A DNA stretch of 64,000 nucleotides from Holacanthus passer (lineage: Eukaryota; Chordata; Actinopteri; Pomacanthidae), in contig JAFREQ010000091.1 of the NCBI GenBank assembly GCA_025331565.1, positions 1,474,501 to 1,538,500 on the forward strand, read 5' to 3'. Position 1 is the first letter of the stretch; each line of letters opens with the position of its first letter. Below, one piece after another: positions 1-11,119 of this stretch. The position numbers were made by a program, and so were the translations under genes. The notes beneath the pieces were generated by a model. The model was not told where the DNA came from, searched no databases, and saw only the letters and a list, made by a program, of their open reading frames with translations.

Positions 1-392
1 ATAATACTCAAAATAAACAAACCCCTTTGAAAAGAAGACAGAATAGCATTTGCATTTACATCATACCCAATTATTTTGACCACATTGTTATTTGAACAGC
101 TGATAACTTGTGAAGGACAGGGAAATAATGACAAAGGCAAGAGGCAGTGTGTTTCAGTCTCGGGCTTCTGCCAGTCTAAAGACAATAAGTCGCTTAAGAC
201 CATGTCATCTCACTTCAGAAGCTTGTAAGAAATCTGTATTTCTGTAGGTGGCGGCCTCCTCTGTGTCTCCTCAGTAATGATAGCTGTTACTAAGCAGGAA
301 CATCATTTACAAACTTACAAGATAACTCATAAATGTTACAGTCAAAACGAAACAAGGAAAATGTGTAGATGAAACAATAATGGTTCATTCAA
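1..392. other. anonymous non-coding DNA
   Basis: I see nothing recognisable here: AT-rich single-copy-looking sequence with stops in all frames. Confidence 0.5.
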
Positions 393-773
393 TACACTGA
401 ACAAAAATATAAACACAACACTTTTGTTTTTGCTCCCATTTTTCATGAGCTGAACTCAACTTTTCTATGTACACAAAAGGCCTATTTCTCTCAAATATTG
501 TTCACAAATCTGTTTGGGATGCTCTGGATCGGCGTATATGACAGCGTGTTCCAGTTCCTGCCAATATCCAGCAGCTTGGCACAGCCATTGAAGAGGAGTG
601 GACCAACATCCCACAGGCCACAATCAACCTGATCAACTCTATGTGAAGGAGATGTGTTGCACTGCGTGAGGCAAATGGTGGTCACACCAGATACTGACTG
701 GTTTTTGGACCCCCCCCCCCCCGCAAAAAATGGGAGCAAAAACAAAAGTGTTGCTATATTTTTGTTCAGTGTA
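393..773 (+). mobile_element. Tc1-like transposon, internal deletion derivative
   Basis: The unit is bounded by a TA dinucleotide at each end (393-394 and 772-773), the Tc1/mariner target. It starts with CACTGAACAAAAATATAAAC and ends with the inverse TTTTTGTTCAGTG. The inverted repeats extend to the shared GCTCCCATTTTT / AAAAATGGGAGC blocks. Full-length relatives in fish are about 1.6 kb and encode a ~340-residue DDE transposase. Here about 380 bp remain: the left arm, a short 3' part of the transposase gene, a C tract (709-722) and the right arm. It is non-autonomous. The family call is from recognition of the ends and the coding remnant. Confidence 0.88.
512..697 (+). pseudogene. Tc1-like transposase, C-terminal remnant
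   Basis: Plus-strand translation gives VWDALDRRI, then an in-frame stop, then QRVPVPANIQQ, AIEEEWTNIPQAT, another stop, RRCVALREANGGHTRY and the TGA. This is the C-terminal end of a Tc1-like transposase, after the catalytic DDE residues. Everything upstream is deleted: the left inverted repeat runs directly into this segment near 510. Two internal stops, one at CGA>TGA (in RI-QRVP) and one at CGA>TGA (M-RR), are what CpG decay would produce. The product would have been a nuclear DNA-cutting enzyme that acts on the element's own inverted repeats. No function remains. Confidence 0.85.
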
Positions 774-1425
774 GATAAAGATCAATTTATTAAATATCCT
801 TCATTTTGCAATTTAATGTATGAATAAACTATATATATATATATATATGAATGCAGCACAGGCTCCATCCTTTTAATTATAAGCCATGACTGTGAAATGA
901 AACATTATAAATGTTATTATGCTCATGTTTGTAAATGTGCTTGTTTATATGGACGCATGTAAATTTGCCAGCCACAGTTCATCACTGAGCTCCACTGCAA
1001 ATCCTTTGGTAGTAATTGCTTAACCTTTCAAGTTTCTGTCAATTAAATATGTGGCAAGCTCTGTTCAAACTAAAAAAAAACAGTTATCAATTCCACTTGA
1101 GAGGCATCATGGATAAAAAATGTTTGGTTTGTGCTGATGTGTGGTGAACAAACACTCAAAAATTATAATGTTTACCTTCTCTAAGATGGATATCTAAGAT
1201 AAAGATAGACACTGTGCATCCATCAGTGTAATGAAGACAAAGAATGTCGGGCGGTGAGATCAAAATCCATTGTAACTAAAATAGTCACTAGTTTGACAGC
1301 TGGTGTTCAAAATGTGGGACTTCAACCATTGCATCATCTGTGAGTGTAAGAGACACCAGGAGAAATCCACAGGTGACTGAGCAGTTAATCCATGCTAATT
1401 CCTACCAGCCTCTCAGAGTTAATGT

Positions 1426-1426
<1 letters not shown>

Positions 1427-1475
<49 letters not shown>
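1427..1475. repeat. (CA)n microsatellite
   Basis: An uninterrupted CA tract of about 24 units, likely polymorphic. Confidence 0.97.
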
Positions 1476-1477
<2 letters not shown>

Positions 1478-1710
1478 AGACACGTGCACATGCAGGCTGA
1501 ATTGATTCAAGGTTCACACACTGGCATCCTGAAGGCGTAAAGTCATATAAATAAGCAGTCGATGTATTATGTTACATCCAATTAAGCAGCTCATAAACAG
1601 CTGCTGTAAAAGAAGAAAAGACTCCACACGTGGTTAATATGTGGTATTATAGTGGGTCTTAACCTTACTGACACTGTATAGGTCTTTAACACACGTGTAC
1701 TCAAGGCTAT

Positions 1711-1799
1711 ACACACACACACACACACACCTGAGGCCCTGAAGTGCACTGCAAACTGATACTACTCATATGGGCTCTCTCTCATATTCCCTCAGTCAC

Positions 1800-1836
<37 letters not shown>
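1711..1836. repeat. (AC)n and (TG)n microsatellite pair
   Basis: AC x10 at 1711-1730 and TG x17 at 1802-1836 lie 70 bp apart in opposite phase, so the two tracts can pair as an inverted repeat. A further short CA run is at 1965-1986. Confidence 0.95.
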
Positions 1837-1842
<6 letters not shown>

Positions 1843-3189
1843 GCGTGCGTATGGGTGCCAGTTTCTTGCTCTGTGATCTTCGTAGCATGTTTATTGAAGC
1901 CACTGACCCCAGTTTGGCAAGCAGAGATCATATAACACATGTGACACATACAGTAAACACACTCCCACACACACACACACACACACCTGTCCACTTACAG
2001 TCGTGCTGTAACCAGAGCACAGTCACCTTTGCTTTGGAGGAGGAATTCCACAAAGCCATTGTGTGGTGTAAAATCATACTGTTGTCACGCTTACACTGAC
2101 AATTTGGGGAACTGGCTCAGATCTTATTTTGAATATTGTGGCGCAAACCTTATTAAAGTTATTCTTGCCTGCACTGCACTAATGCCATAAAGAAAAGTTG
2201 TACTGATGTGCATTTTATAAAAGAACGTTTTGGCTGAAGCTGCCGGTAGTTTACGTCACTATAAATGCCACCATGATGGCAACTTATGGTTTGTGATATG
2301 CAAAACACCCACATCTTCTGATTTATACGTTAGAACCCACAATGGCAGTGGCATTATGTGTGTGACTGCACTTCAGTGTGTCAGCATCATATACAGCTCT
2401 GTTTTTGACCACTGACATGCATCACCTCTTCAGAATAGCAGCAATTTTATCACATTCACTCCACAGATTGGCAAACTACCAATTTGCTTATTTGGCTTCT
2501 TTCCAAGATATCGATATCAATGCCATGTCTGGGTGTGGAGTGTGGAGCTGGAGTCAGGGCATCATTGCCAACTTATTGACTTTCCCGCTGGCAACTTTTA
2601 AGACTCCTCAAGTGACTTTCTTTCGAGAAACGCCTGTGACAACAGCATTCACATGACACTGAAGCGACTCTGTATACCAGCCTCATCTTGTTCGTACATT
2701 TCAAACATAGATTTAAGTCAAAGCGTTGAGCAGCGAAGGCGTAGCCAACTTTCTGTGCTTGTGGGGCTGGCAATAGGTGATGTGAATGATTTTCTGGGAG
2801 GGACAGAAACATGGCAAATATATAACATAACAACTCACTTGTCTTTTACGATTCACCCAGAGTACATAATTTCAGTATAAATCCCATAGAAGAATAATCA
2901 CATACAACATCAACTTTTTATAATTGGCCTGCCTGTTGTTGCCAGAACCACTTTTCATTTTTTGATGTCATTTTGATGTTACTTGGAACGGTGCTGTAGC
3001 TACTAAAGCAAGTACAAAACTTGACATTTTGTTTAAATAACTATGGCCTTGTCAAAAGGTAGATACATAAAATATGCTGCAATTACAAGAATTTCATGCT
3101 GAATCACAAGCTGTTGTGTTTTACAAACTGGGTTTACAAGAGTGAGTTTACTCCAGTGTCTGAATCACGTCTGTTCCTGACGCTACAGT

Positions 3190-3715
3190 TCCAATGTCTG
3201 CACGGTCTATATGTCCCAGCGGTCAGGGCCACAGCCGTGCCACAGTACTTTCCCTTCAGTTTCCTTTGTGTTTCCCTTTTCCCCTGTGTCTCCTGAGCGC
3301 CCCTGTCTGTCTCTCTGTGTCCGTCCCTCTCACTCTTGTGGCTCCTGCTCCACCAACACGCCTGCCAGCTATCAGTTCATCACCTCTGCCGTAATATCAA
3401 CCCCGGCTCTTCTCTCACTCCTCACCAGATCACAACGCTTCAGGCCTCTCTAGTTTAGTGTATTCAGAAGATTATTCCTTGATTGATTGCGTGTCATTAA
3501 CTGTTCTTCTCTTGTGCCCCAGGATCGCCACACGCCTGCCTGCTAACCCTCTTGCGACCCTCACGCCATCCCACCGCACTCCTCTGCTTGCTGCCTCTTT
3601 TTCCTTCTCCACTCCACCTTGTCCCTGCCATCCTTCAATTAACCTTCTTAACTACACCTTATCCCTCTGCGTCTGCGTCCAGCGCTTGGGTCTGCCCTGA
3701 GCTTGATGCCATGAT
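3190..3715 (+). mobile_element. candidate LTR (3' part), plus strand
   Basis: The stretch is unusually pyrimidine- and C-rich compared with its AT-rich surroundings. Its 3' end has the layout of fish Ty3/gypsy-type LTR ends: an AATTAA polyadenylation-like signal near 3635, a CTGCGTCTGCGTCC/CTTGGGTCTG block, and a terminal ATGATAACA. I cannot fix the 5' end: several TG starts near 3160-3200 are possible, and no 5-bp target duplication is visible. There is no internal coding region beside it, so it would be a solo LTR or a fragment. A C-rich host promoter is a possible alternative. Confidence 0.4.
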
Positions 3716-4307
3716 AACAACTGGAGAAGCAATAATAGCTTATTATATCGTAGTCAGTTAACTTTAGCTTGACTTCATTTTTCTTATTTAATTTTTAAAA
3801 AAATGTTGTCTGTGTGTAGCCTACTTATGTTATGACATCATGGATATGTTTTAGTACTAACAGAGTCACTACCCCTATCTGAAACTTTTAGTAGTTTACA
3901 GATAGCAGTTTATTTTCACATGAGAAAAAAAAATCATTTTTTGGGTAACAAAGATATACTTTGTGGATCACATTCAGAAAACAGTCTCCCTGCTTCCTTC
4001 TGGCCTGATCCAGTTAATGAGAGTCCATTCAAGTACTAGTTATAATGCCAAAACTTCACTTGAACCAGAGCTTAGGCTTCAAGGTCTGGCCTCATTTGAT
4101 AGGAAAGTACACTGATAAATATTTTAGGCTTATTTTGTCAGACAGTAAAATCCAGCCCTAGAGGTAATCTGGTCCAGACTAATTGAGAGGAACGTGGTTA
4201 GTTTCATGTTTTACAAAAAGACAATTTAATGCTTCTCTTTAAACTTTTTAATAGAATCAGAATGATTTAAACATCAGTGATTGTGATCTCAATTTATTTT
4301 GCTTGCA

Positions 4308-4309
<2 letters not shown>

Positions 4310-4349
<40 letters not shown>
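4310..4349. repeat. poly-T tract (T40)
   Basis: Forty uninterrupted T residues, possibly the tail of an unrecognised minus-strand retroposon. No flanking element body was identified. Confidence 0.95.
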
Positions 4350-4350
<1 letters not shown>

Positions 4351-4499
4351 GACTGATTATTTGTAAGAGCAGTCTCTAAACATGCCCATGCTTATTTTTG
4401 TTATAACTGTACAATCCCTGTCTGATAAGAGCTGTCAAACATTCCACACACACACCGATTAAGAGCTGCACTTCTTTTGTACAGCTGAACCTGACCTCC

Positions 4500-4545
<46 letters not shown>
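4500..4545. repeat. (AC)n microsatellite
   Basis: About 23 AC units. Confidence 0.97.
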
Positions 4546-4547
<2 letters not shown>

Positions 4548-5128
4548 CACGTATAGGTGCATGCACGACTTATAAATCATTCAACCTAGTCTTTCCTTGT
4601 TAATCTTTAATTCTGTAATTTAAACTTTACTCATAGTCTATAGTGTGAGACAGGCCTTTAGTTTAGCTGATCTCATTAGAAAAAAAGGGAAGGGGAGGAA
4701 GGAATGAAAAAATTGAAAATAAAATGAAATGAAAAATGCATTTAAAGCTTGGGCCTGGTGTCACAATTTACATGGTGCACATTCCTAAATACATTTTCAG
4801 CAAGGGATCACAGCTAATTTGTGTCCCTCAACCCTGAGCAGATAATCTGACCATGATCAGAAATTATGTTTTTAAATATTTAAAGACAACTGATCTTTCT
4901 GATTAACAATAAGAGGCCATCATCTCTTCATTCCGATTAAAAATTTGTTATTTACAGTGACAGATTTTTCCAGGAGTTTGACCTTTTGACCCCAGACTTC
5001 ATTTGGAAGCATCTCTCACAGTTGTACGTCCTTGTGTCTTTCATAACTGAGGTTCTTCACTGTTTCTGTGTGTTCACACACATGAGTTTTGGTGCATAGC
5101 TTTTGCATAGTAGTGTGCATATGTTTAA

Positions 5129-5132
5129 GTGT

Positions 5133-5171
<39 letters not shown>
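5129..5171. repeat. (GT)n microsatellite
   Basis: About 21 GT units with one TA interruption near the start. Confidence 0.95.
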
Positions 5172-5174
<3 letters not shown>

Positions 5175-5861
5175 CCGGCCACATCTTAAATGCCAACAGA
5201 GCCACTCAGAATCATTTTCTAATTAATAAGGCATGCAGATAAGTCAACAAGCAAATTGACATTGTAGTTTGCAGTGAAAACCATCAAATGAAGACAATTT
5301 TCATGAAGGCGTGGCTGTTTAAAAATGCATAAGAATTAAAAATGTATCACACACAAGCAGAGATGATGAGTGTCCTTGCTTAAAAGACAAGGACATGCAT
5401 AATAAGAAAGTGTCCTCATAATCTACTCGCATTCTACAGACTCAAAACTAGAATATTACAATTCAGAAAATATAATCAAAGTGTATCAGTTAAGTAACTG
5501 AAAAATGATTTTCATGTATCATATTTTTGTGTTGCAAGACACTGAACTGAACTAGACTGTCCAATGGATATTCAGCTCTAAATTAATCAAAAACCCAATT
5601 TGTAAGATTTGACAATTTCTGAATTGGAATAGCACTGTTTGCATCAAAACAGATTATTTTTAATATCTTTATTCTGTAATTTAAGAGAACATATAGTGAA
5701 GATACTGACTGACTTAGAACAAGTGTATAGTCATATTGTTTACAATTAAAAATGTTTCATTAGTATGTGTGTACTGTGGATTTGACTTTTTTAAATTAAA
5801 CATATGTGTAAAACTGCTCTCATATGAAAAGTGGAATAAATATTTATGTTTTCCATATTGT

Positions 5862-5887
5862 CACACACACACACACACACACACACA
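5862..5887. repeat. (CA)n microsatellite
   Basis: About 13 CA units. Confidence 0.95.
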
Positions 5888-7257
5888 TCTACACATTAAA
5901 TAATACATCTAATTTGCATGTGAATAAACACAATGTGAAAGTAAATTTTGAAATGTGACATTTTTCATCCTCATTTGCAAGACAATTGTTTAATGATATT
6001 GTTTTTAGATGGATGAAGGTAGTGTGGTAAAGGCATGAATCCCACCACTGTCCATGAGTAAAGCAAAGCTGTGGAAAAAGCAAAGATTAAACTAAATGTT
6101 TATGTAGAACTTGACATACAGATTTTAGCATTTTCCACTTACTGAAGCTTTGTGATGTTCCTGCAACACAGTGACCTCGAGGCTCCATGCTATACAAAAT
6201 ATCTCACACACATACTGATAATGTCAGGTTTCCACTTGAATAGACTATAAACTGAATAGGAACATAAAATGAATAGATAAAATATCACCCACCAATTTTA
6301 TTTGGAACTGAACTTGAGCCTTCAGAATAGTTAAAAAGATGCTGTGATCAGATAAATATTCTATGTTTGAAGTTAATGTATCTGACCTTTTCTCACTGCT
6401 TATCTTCCATCCATTTAAAACTGGTTCAACAATTTTCTTTCTTTTTTCCTCGTTTTCTAATTTGGTAGACGACTGAATGGTCACATGAATAAAAGAAAGT
6501 ATGCCTCTCCGCTTTTCTTTTCATCTTGATATAAAGGATTATAGAGGAAAATGCTGATTTCTATGCTATATATATAAGAAGTCAAACAGTACAAACAAAG
6601 CATTGCAATGTTTATACAGCATTTTTCTCAGTACAGCACTGTACTGCAAGTACCGATAAAGTTCCTATGGCATTTCTACCTGTGCTTTTCCCAGTATGAC
6701 TGCTGCTACTTCCACTACTATCTTTATCATCTGTGTGTCGTTACAGAAACTGTGATTCAGTTTTATTCGATTACTATTAGACTTGAGTATAAGTACTAAA
6801 ATGAGTTTGATCTTTAATTATGTATACATCATTTATGTACTTCACTTGTCATGGTTTATGGCTCGTGGACAAAAGCCCTGTGGAATTACACTCTAGATGG
6901 TGCTATAGTCAAGGGATATCAGGAATATCAGGATCCCACAGCCTGCAGGTTCCTTTTAAAAACATTTCTCACAAAACGGGTCGTATGCCTCCTTTCCCTT
7001 CATAACAGCATCACTTTATACTGCAGATTTAGACTGGTTTGATAACCAAATGCTGGCACATTATCATTAGCAAGATGACGTATGGTAGTGGCCATTTTAG
7101 TTGTATTGTCTCACCTCCATTAACAACAGCTGGATAAGATAAGATAGCAACAGCTATGTTAGCTCTTGTATGATTTACATATTTAATGACCTTAAGTACA
7201 TGTATACCAGTCTCAGCAGACAAATGAAAATACACACATACACACCCATATTCATCC

Positions 7258-7336
<79 letters not shown>
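7258..7336. repeat. compound (CT)n(CA)n microsatellite
   Basis: A CT tract of about 16 units passes directly into about 23 CA units. The pure pyrimidine part can form triplex-prone DNA. Confidence 0.96.
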
Positions 7337-7339
<3 letters not shown>

Positions 7340-9270
7340 TAATCAGTAATCTCCTCCTCTCTCAGAGCGGTCACTCTGCTTACCGCTGTCTATCTCCTGG
7401 ACACAGAGATTACAGCAGGTCCAATTGTCCTCTCTGCTTAATGTCCTTGCACTTGGCTACTTACTGGTTGTACCTTGAGTGAACTTTATGTAGACACGGT
7501 GAGATTCAGTTGTAGGGAGATTTGAACAGCCACAACTCTCATTTTACAGACCATACTCTGTTATTCAAAAGTCAGTTAGGGAGCCAACAACAACACAAAA
7601 ATTCTTATTAAGAAATACAGTGAATGTTATGATGCTCATTATGCATACATTGGTATGTTTACAACTGCTTGGGAAAATGACATGGTCAGAGAATAAAACC
7701 ATAACATTAAAACAAGGCATTTTTCAAGAGGCAGAAAGTTCTGAATTATTTGGTGCTATTCAGAACTGAAGCATTGCTGAAATTACAATTCTGTGAGAAT
7801 TTCTGAGGAAGTTTCTATGATACTGAAGAATATCTAAATGAATGCAAGGTACTTAAAGAACATAACGAGATGCTTTCAAAGGTTCGGCACAAATGGTGTT
7901 ATCGCTGGAATGTTTCATTATACAGAGGACAGGTAAATTACTTATCACTTCTGATATGGGGGGGGGGACTTTACTGATGCCACTGAACTCCAGGTGTAAA
8001 TTGTCCTGCACTTACAGGTGCAGAAAGCCTTAAGAGCATCAGTGAACTGTCAGTCAAGCACAGTCCTCAGAAGAGGTCTAATTAGATACACAGGTGAGCA
8101 CCTGTGTGATTGGGCCCTCGGATCGATTCCAGTAAACCATGAACTGCCAAACGACGCATGTGGCCTCCTACAGCTCTCCAGATGAAACATGTATCACTTC
8201 AAAATCTTGTCTCTGAGTTCAACCCACAGTGCAAAACGTAGCTGCCTGGAGTGGCCATTATGGCTAACCCCATAGGATTTAATTCAGGGATAAATTGCAG
8301 GCTCTCTCCTCTCAGCTACCACAGTAATGCCGTATCATAGTGAGTCGAGGAAAATGGTGCTGAAATCTTCTTAATTTGTAATGGAAGGGCTTTTTCAAAT
8401 GAAGGTTTTCAAAAACATAACCCCTTAGATACTTCAATCAAGCAGCTTAAATTGATAGTGATTTGTCAAATATTTCAAATTACTGAGTCATTTAAGGGGA
8501 AGGTCATGCATCCCATAATATCTACTTCATTTGTATTTCATGGGTTTTTTATATTAAGGTGTTTTAATGGGATTGGTTTTCACCTGTTCAACTTAATGGA
8601 CTCATTAACAAACCCCTGGCTACCACATGAAAATCTTCACTTAGATTACGATGTTTGGTAAATTAAGGGTTTATTAATTATATATTAAGGGAATTGTGTT
8701 CGTAATGAACTGAGTTCTATCTGGTGCTGTGGTGAACACTATAGTTTTTAAACCCAGTCAAATGGGGATCCTTTGTTAAAATACATACAACTCATCCACT
8801 TTCCCCTTTTTCCTCTTTTTTTTTTTTGTTGCAAACTAAGAACGTAAATCTTTGTGCTTCAGAAGGGAAATTATTATGTAAACTGAACATGACTCAAACT
8901 CAACACTTCCATCATGCAAACTACAAGCACCAATTAAAAAACGCTTTTGTGCAACAAATTTAGTAGGAGTTGCAGCTCTGGCTTTTGTGTGGATCACTCC
9001 CTTTGAAATAAGGCTTAGTGAACATCATTGAGCTCAGATCTGTCACAGAAATATTGGCCTCTTCAGAAAAGTGTATCCAAGAAAAGATTTGCATTTGGTT
9101 GCATATTTCATATTTTCATATTTTAGGTCCTACATATTCAAGCTTTGTGACAAGTCACACACATGAATGTCTTTGTGGGAGATGTTTGCCTTCTCTCCAC
9201 TATGCAACACACCCTCATAGCTAAACAACAGACTGGGTCAATCACCACTGACTCCTGAACAACATATACC

Positions 9271-10543
9271 CATCTCCGCCCCCTGGTGGGTCCTTCGATG
9301 GACCCACTTCAGTTCGCCTACCAACCTGGCATCGGGGTGGATGATGCCGTCATCTTCCTCCAGCACAGAGCCCTCTCTCACCTGGAGAAGCCTGGGAGCA
9401 CTGTGAGAATCATGTTCTTTGATTTCTCCAGTGCATTCAACACCATCCAGCCAGCACTTCTGAGGGACAAGCTGGAGAACACAGGGGTGGACCTGCACCT
9501 CACATCCTGGATCCTGGACTACCTCACCAACCATCCACAGTATGTGAGGACACGGGACTGTGTGTCTGACACAGTTGTCTGCAGTACGGGGGCCCCACAA
9601 GGAACGGTCCTGGCTCCGTTCCTTTTCACCCTCTACACTGCAGACTTTTCATTCAACTCACCAACCTGTCACCTGCAGAAGTTCTCCGACGACTCTGCCA
9701 TCGTCGGCCTCATCACAGATGGAGACGACAGGGAATACAGAGAACTGACGCAGGACTTTATGGACTGGTGCCAGCGGAACCGCCTCCAGATCAACGTGGG
9801 GAAAACCAAGGAGCTGGTGGTGGATTTCCGCAGGCGCACTCACTCCCCTCCAACACCAGTGAACATCCAGGGAATGGACATCGAGATGGTGACATCTTAT
9901 AAGTACCTGGGTGTTCACCTCAACAACAGACTGGACTGGACTCATAACACTGCTGCACTTTACAAGAAAGGTCAGAGCAGACTCTACCTGCTCAGGAGAC
10001 TGAGGTCTTTTGGAGTGCAAGGGGCGCTCCTGAAGACCTTCTATGACACTGTTGTGGCATCAGCCATTTTTTATGGAGTTACTTGCTGGGGCAGCAGCAT
10101 TTCGGCTGCAGACAGGAATAGACTGGACAAGTTGATCAAGAAGGCCAGCTCTGTACTGGGTTGCCCCCTGGACCCAGTGGGGGTGGTGGGAGAGAGGAGG
10201 ATGATGGCTAAGCTGTCATCCATGTTGGAGAATGACTCCCACCCCCTTCAGAACACTTTAACAGCACTAGAGAGCTCCTTCAGCGATAGACTGCTTCACC
10301 CGAAGTGTGTGAAGGAGCGATATCGCAGGTCTTTTCTTCCTGCAGCTGTCAGACTGTACAACCAGCACTGCTCCCTATAGGCAATACACCACCATGTCAG
10401 TATCTGTGCAATATCTGTATATTTATTCCAGATTTCATTTACTGGGTTTATTTTCATTCTTGTTCTATCACCTTGCTGCTGTGCACTGCAAATTTCCCCA
10501 CTGTGGGACGAATAAAGGTTTATCTTATCTTATCTTATCTTAT
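9271..10543 (+). mobile_element. 5'-truncated LINE, Rex1/L2/CR1-like
   Basis: This is a non-LTR retrotransposon insertion. Protein homology starts abruptly at HLRPLV (9271) with a stop just upstream at 9256. It continues through the reverse-transcriptase palm to the natural C-terminus, a short 3' UTR, and a tail of TTATC pentamers ending near 10543. The 3' end ATTTCCCCACTGTGGGACGAATAAAGG precedes the pentamers (10493-10519). 5' truncation and a short-repeat tail are typical of CR1/L2/Rex1-group LINEs. I did not find a clear target-site duplication. The same 3' end occurs at 13412-13463. Confidence 0.88.
9286..10380 (+). CDS. LINE reverse transcriptase, C-terminal two-fifths (uninterrupted frame)
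   Basis: The frame of 364 codons has no stop or frameshift. Positions count from the GTG at 9286, with the first ATG at 9298. It is a broken-off continuation of a longer pol protein, so neither is a natural start. Visible RT motifs are FDFSSAF (about 45-51, first catalytic Asp at 46), TGAPQGTVLAP (101-111), and FSDDSAIVG (133-141, catalytic pair D135/D136). Thumb-like motifs follow: KTKELVVDFR (173-182), YKYLGVHL (205-212) and LRRLRSFGVQG (236-246). The C-terminus ends in AAVRLYN. The N-terminal endonuclease and fingers are missing. The product would copy LINE RNA at nicked DNA in the nucleus, but this truncated copy has no promoter and should be inert. Open over 1.1 kb, so insertion is probably young. 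Confidence 0.9.
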   Translation: MGPSMDPLQFAYQPGIGVDDAVIFLQHRALSHLEKPGSTVRIMFFDFSSAFNTIQPALLRDKLENTGVDLHLTSWILDYLTNHPQYVRTRDCVSDTVVCSTGAPQGTVLAPFLFTLYTADFSFNSPTCHLQKFSDDSAIVGLITDGDDREYRELTQDFMDWCQRNRLQINVGKTKELVVDFRRRTHSPPTPVNIQGMDIEMVTSYKYLGVHLNNRLDWTHNTAALYKKGQSRLYLLRRLRSFGVQGALLKTFYDTVVASAIFYGVTCWGSSISAADRNRLDKLIKKASSVLGCPLDPVGVVGERRMMAKLSSMLENDSHPLQNTLTALESSFSDRLLHPKCVKERYRRSFLPAAVRLYNQHCSL

Positions 10544-10758
10544 ATACGACTAATCTCCAAACGACATCCATTATGACCGTTGGAGAGAACCAGCAACAGG
10601 TGTAGCAGAAAAACACATGGTTAACGTTGTGAAACGGTTCCAGTTTGGTTACATCCTAATAACAATAACTTTGTGAAAATGTTGCAGTGGAGACTGGACG
10701 CACGTTTTATATATGATATGCGAATAATGCATAATGTGCATATAATGTAATAGGTACA
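10544..10758. other. spacer between LINE and Tc1-like element
   Basis: I see nothing recognisable in these 215 bases. Confidence 0.5.
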
Positions 10759-11119
10759 TACAGTCTGGTCCATAAATATTTAGACATTGACACAATTTTC
10801 AGTATTTCAGCTCTGTACACCACCACAATGGATTTGAAATGAAGCAATCAAGATGTGCTTTAAGTGCAGACTTTCAGCTTTAATTTGAGGGTATTTACAT
10901 CCAAATCAGGTGAATGGTGCAGGAATTACAACACATTTTATATGAGCCCTCCACCTTTTTAAGGGACCAACAGTAATTGGACAGTTGGCTGCTCAGCTGT
11001 TCCATGACCAGGTGTGTGTTATTCCCTCACTATTTCATTTACAAGGAGCAGATAAAAGGTCTGGAGTTCATTTCAAGTGTGGTATTTATATTTGGAATCT
11101 GGTGAGGTCAACTCTCAAT

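Larger units (their letters stand above)
774..3180. other. anonymous non-coding DNA with CA/GT microsatellites
   Basis: Apart from the dinucleotide tracts listed separately and a short TA run near 830-848, I see no gene or named repeat. Open frames over 1770-2100 come from GT/CA repeats and are not protein-like. Confidence 0.5.
3716..9258. other. anonymous AT-rich DNA with simple repeats
   Basis: No coding region, RNA gene or named transposon recognised. It contains the poly-T and dinucleotide tracts listed separately. Open frames of 60-80 codons (for example near 6245-6484 and 6608-6799) look random. Confidence 0.5.

Noticed and set aside
1770..2099. 109-codon frame rich in Cys-Val and Thr-His
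   Set aside because: It is a translation of GT and CA microsatellites; no protein-like part outside them.
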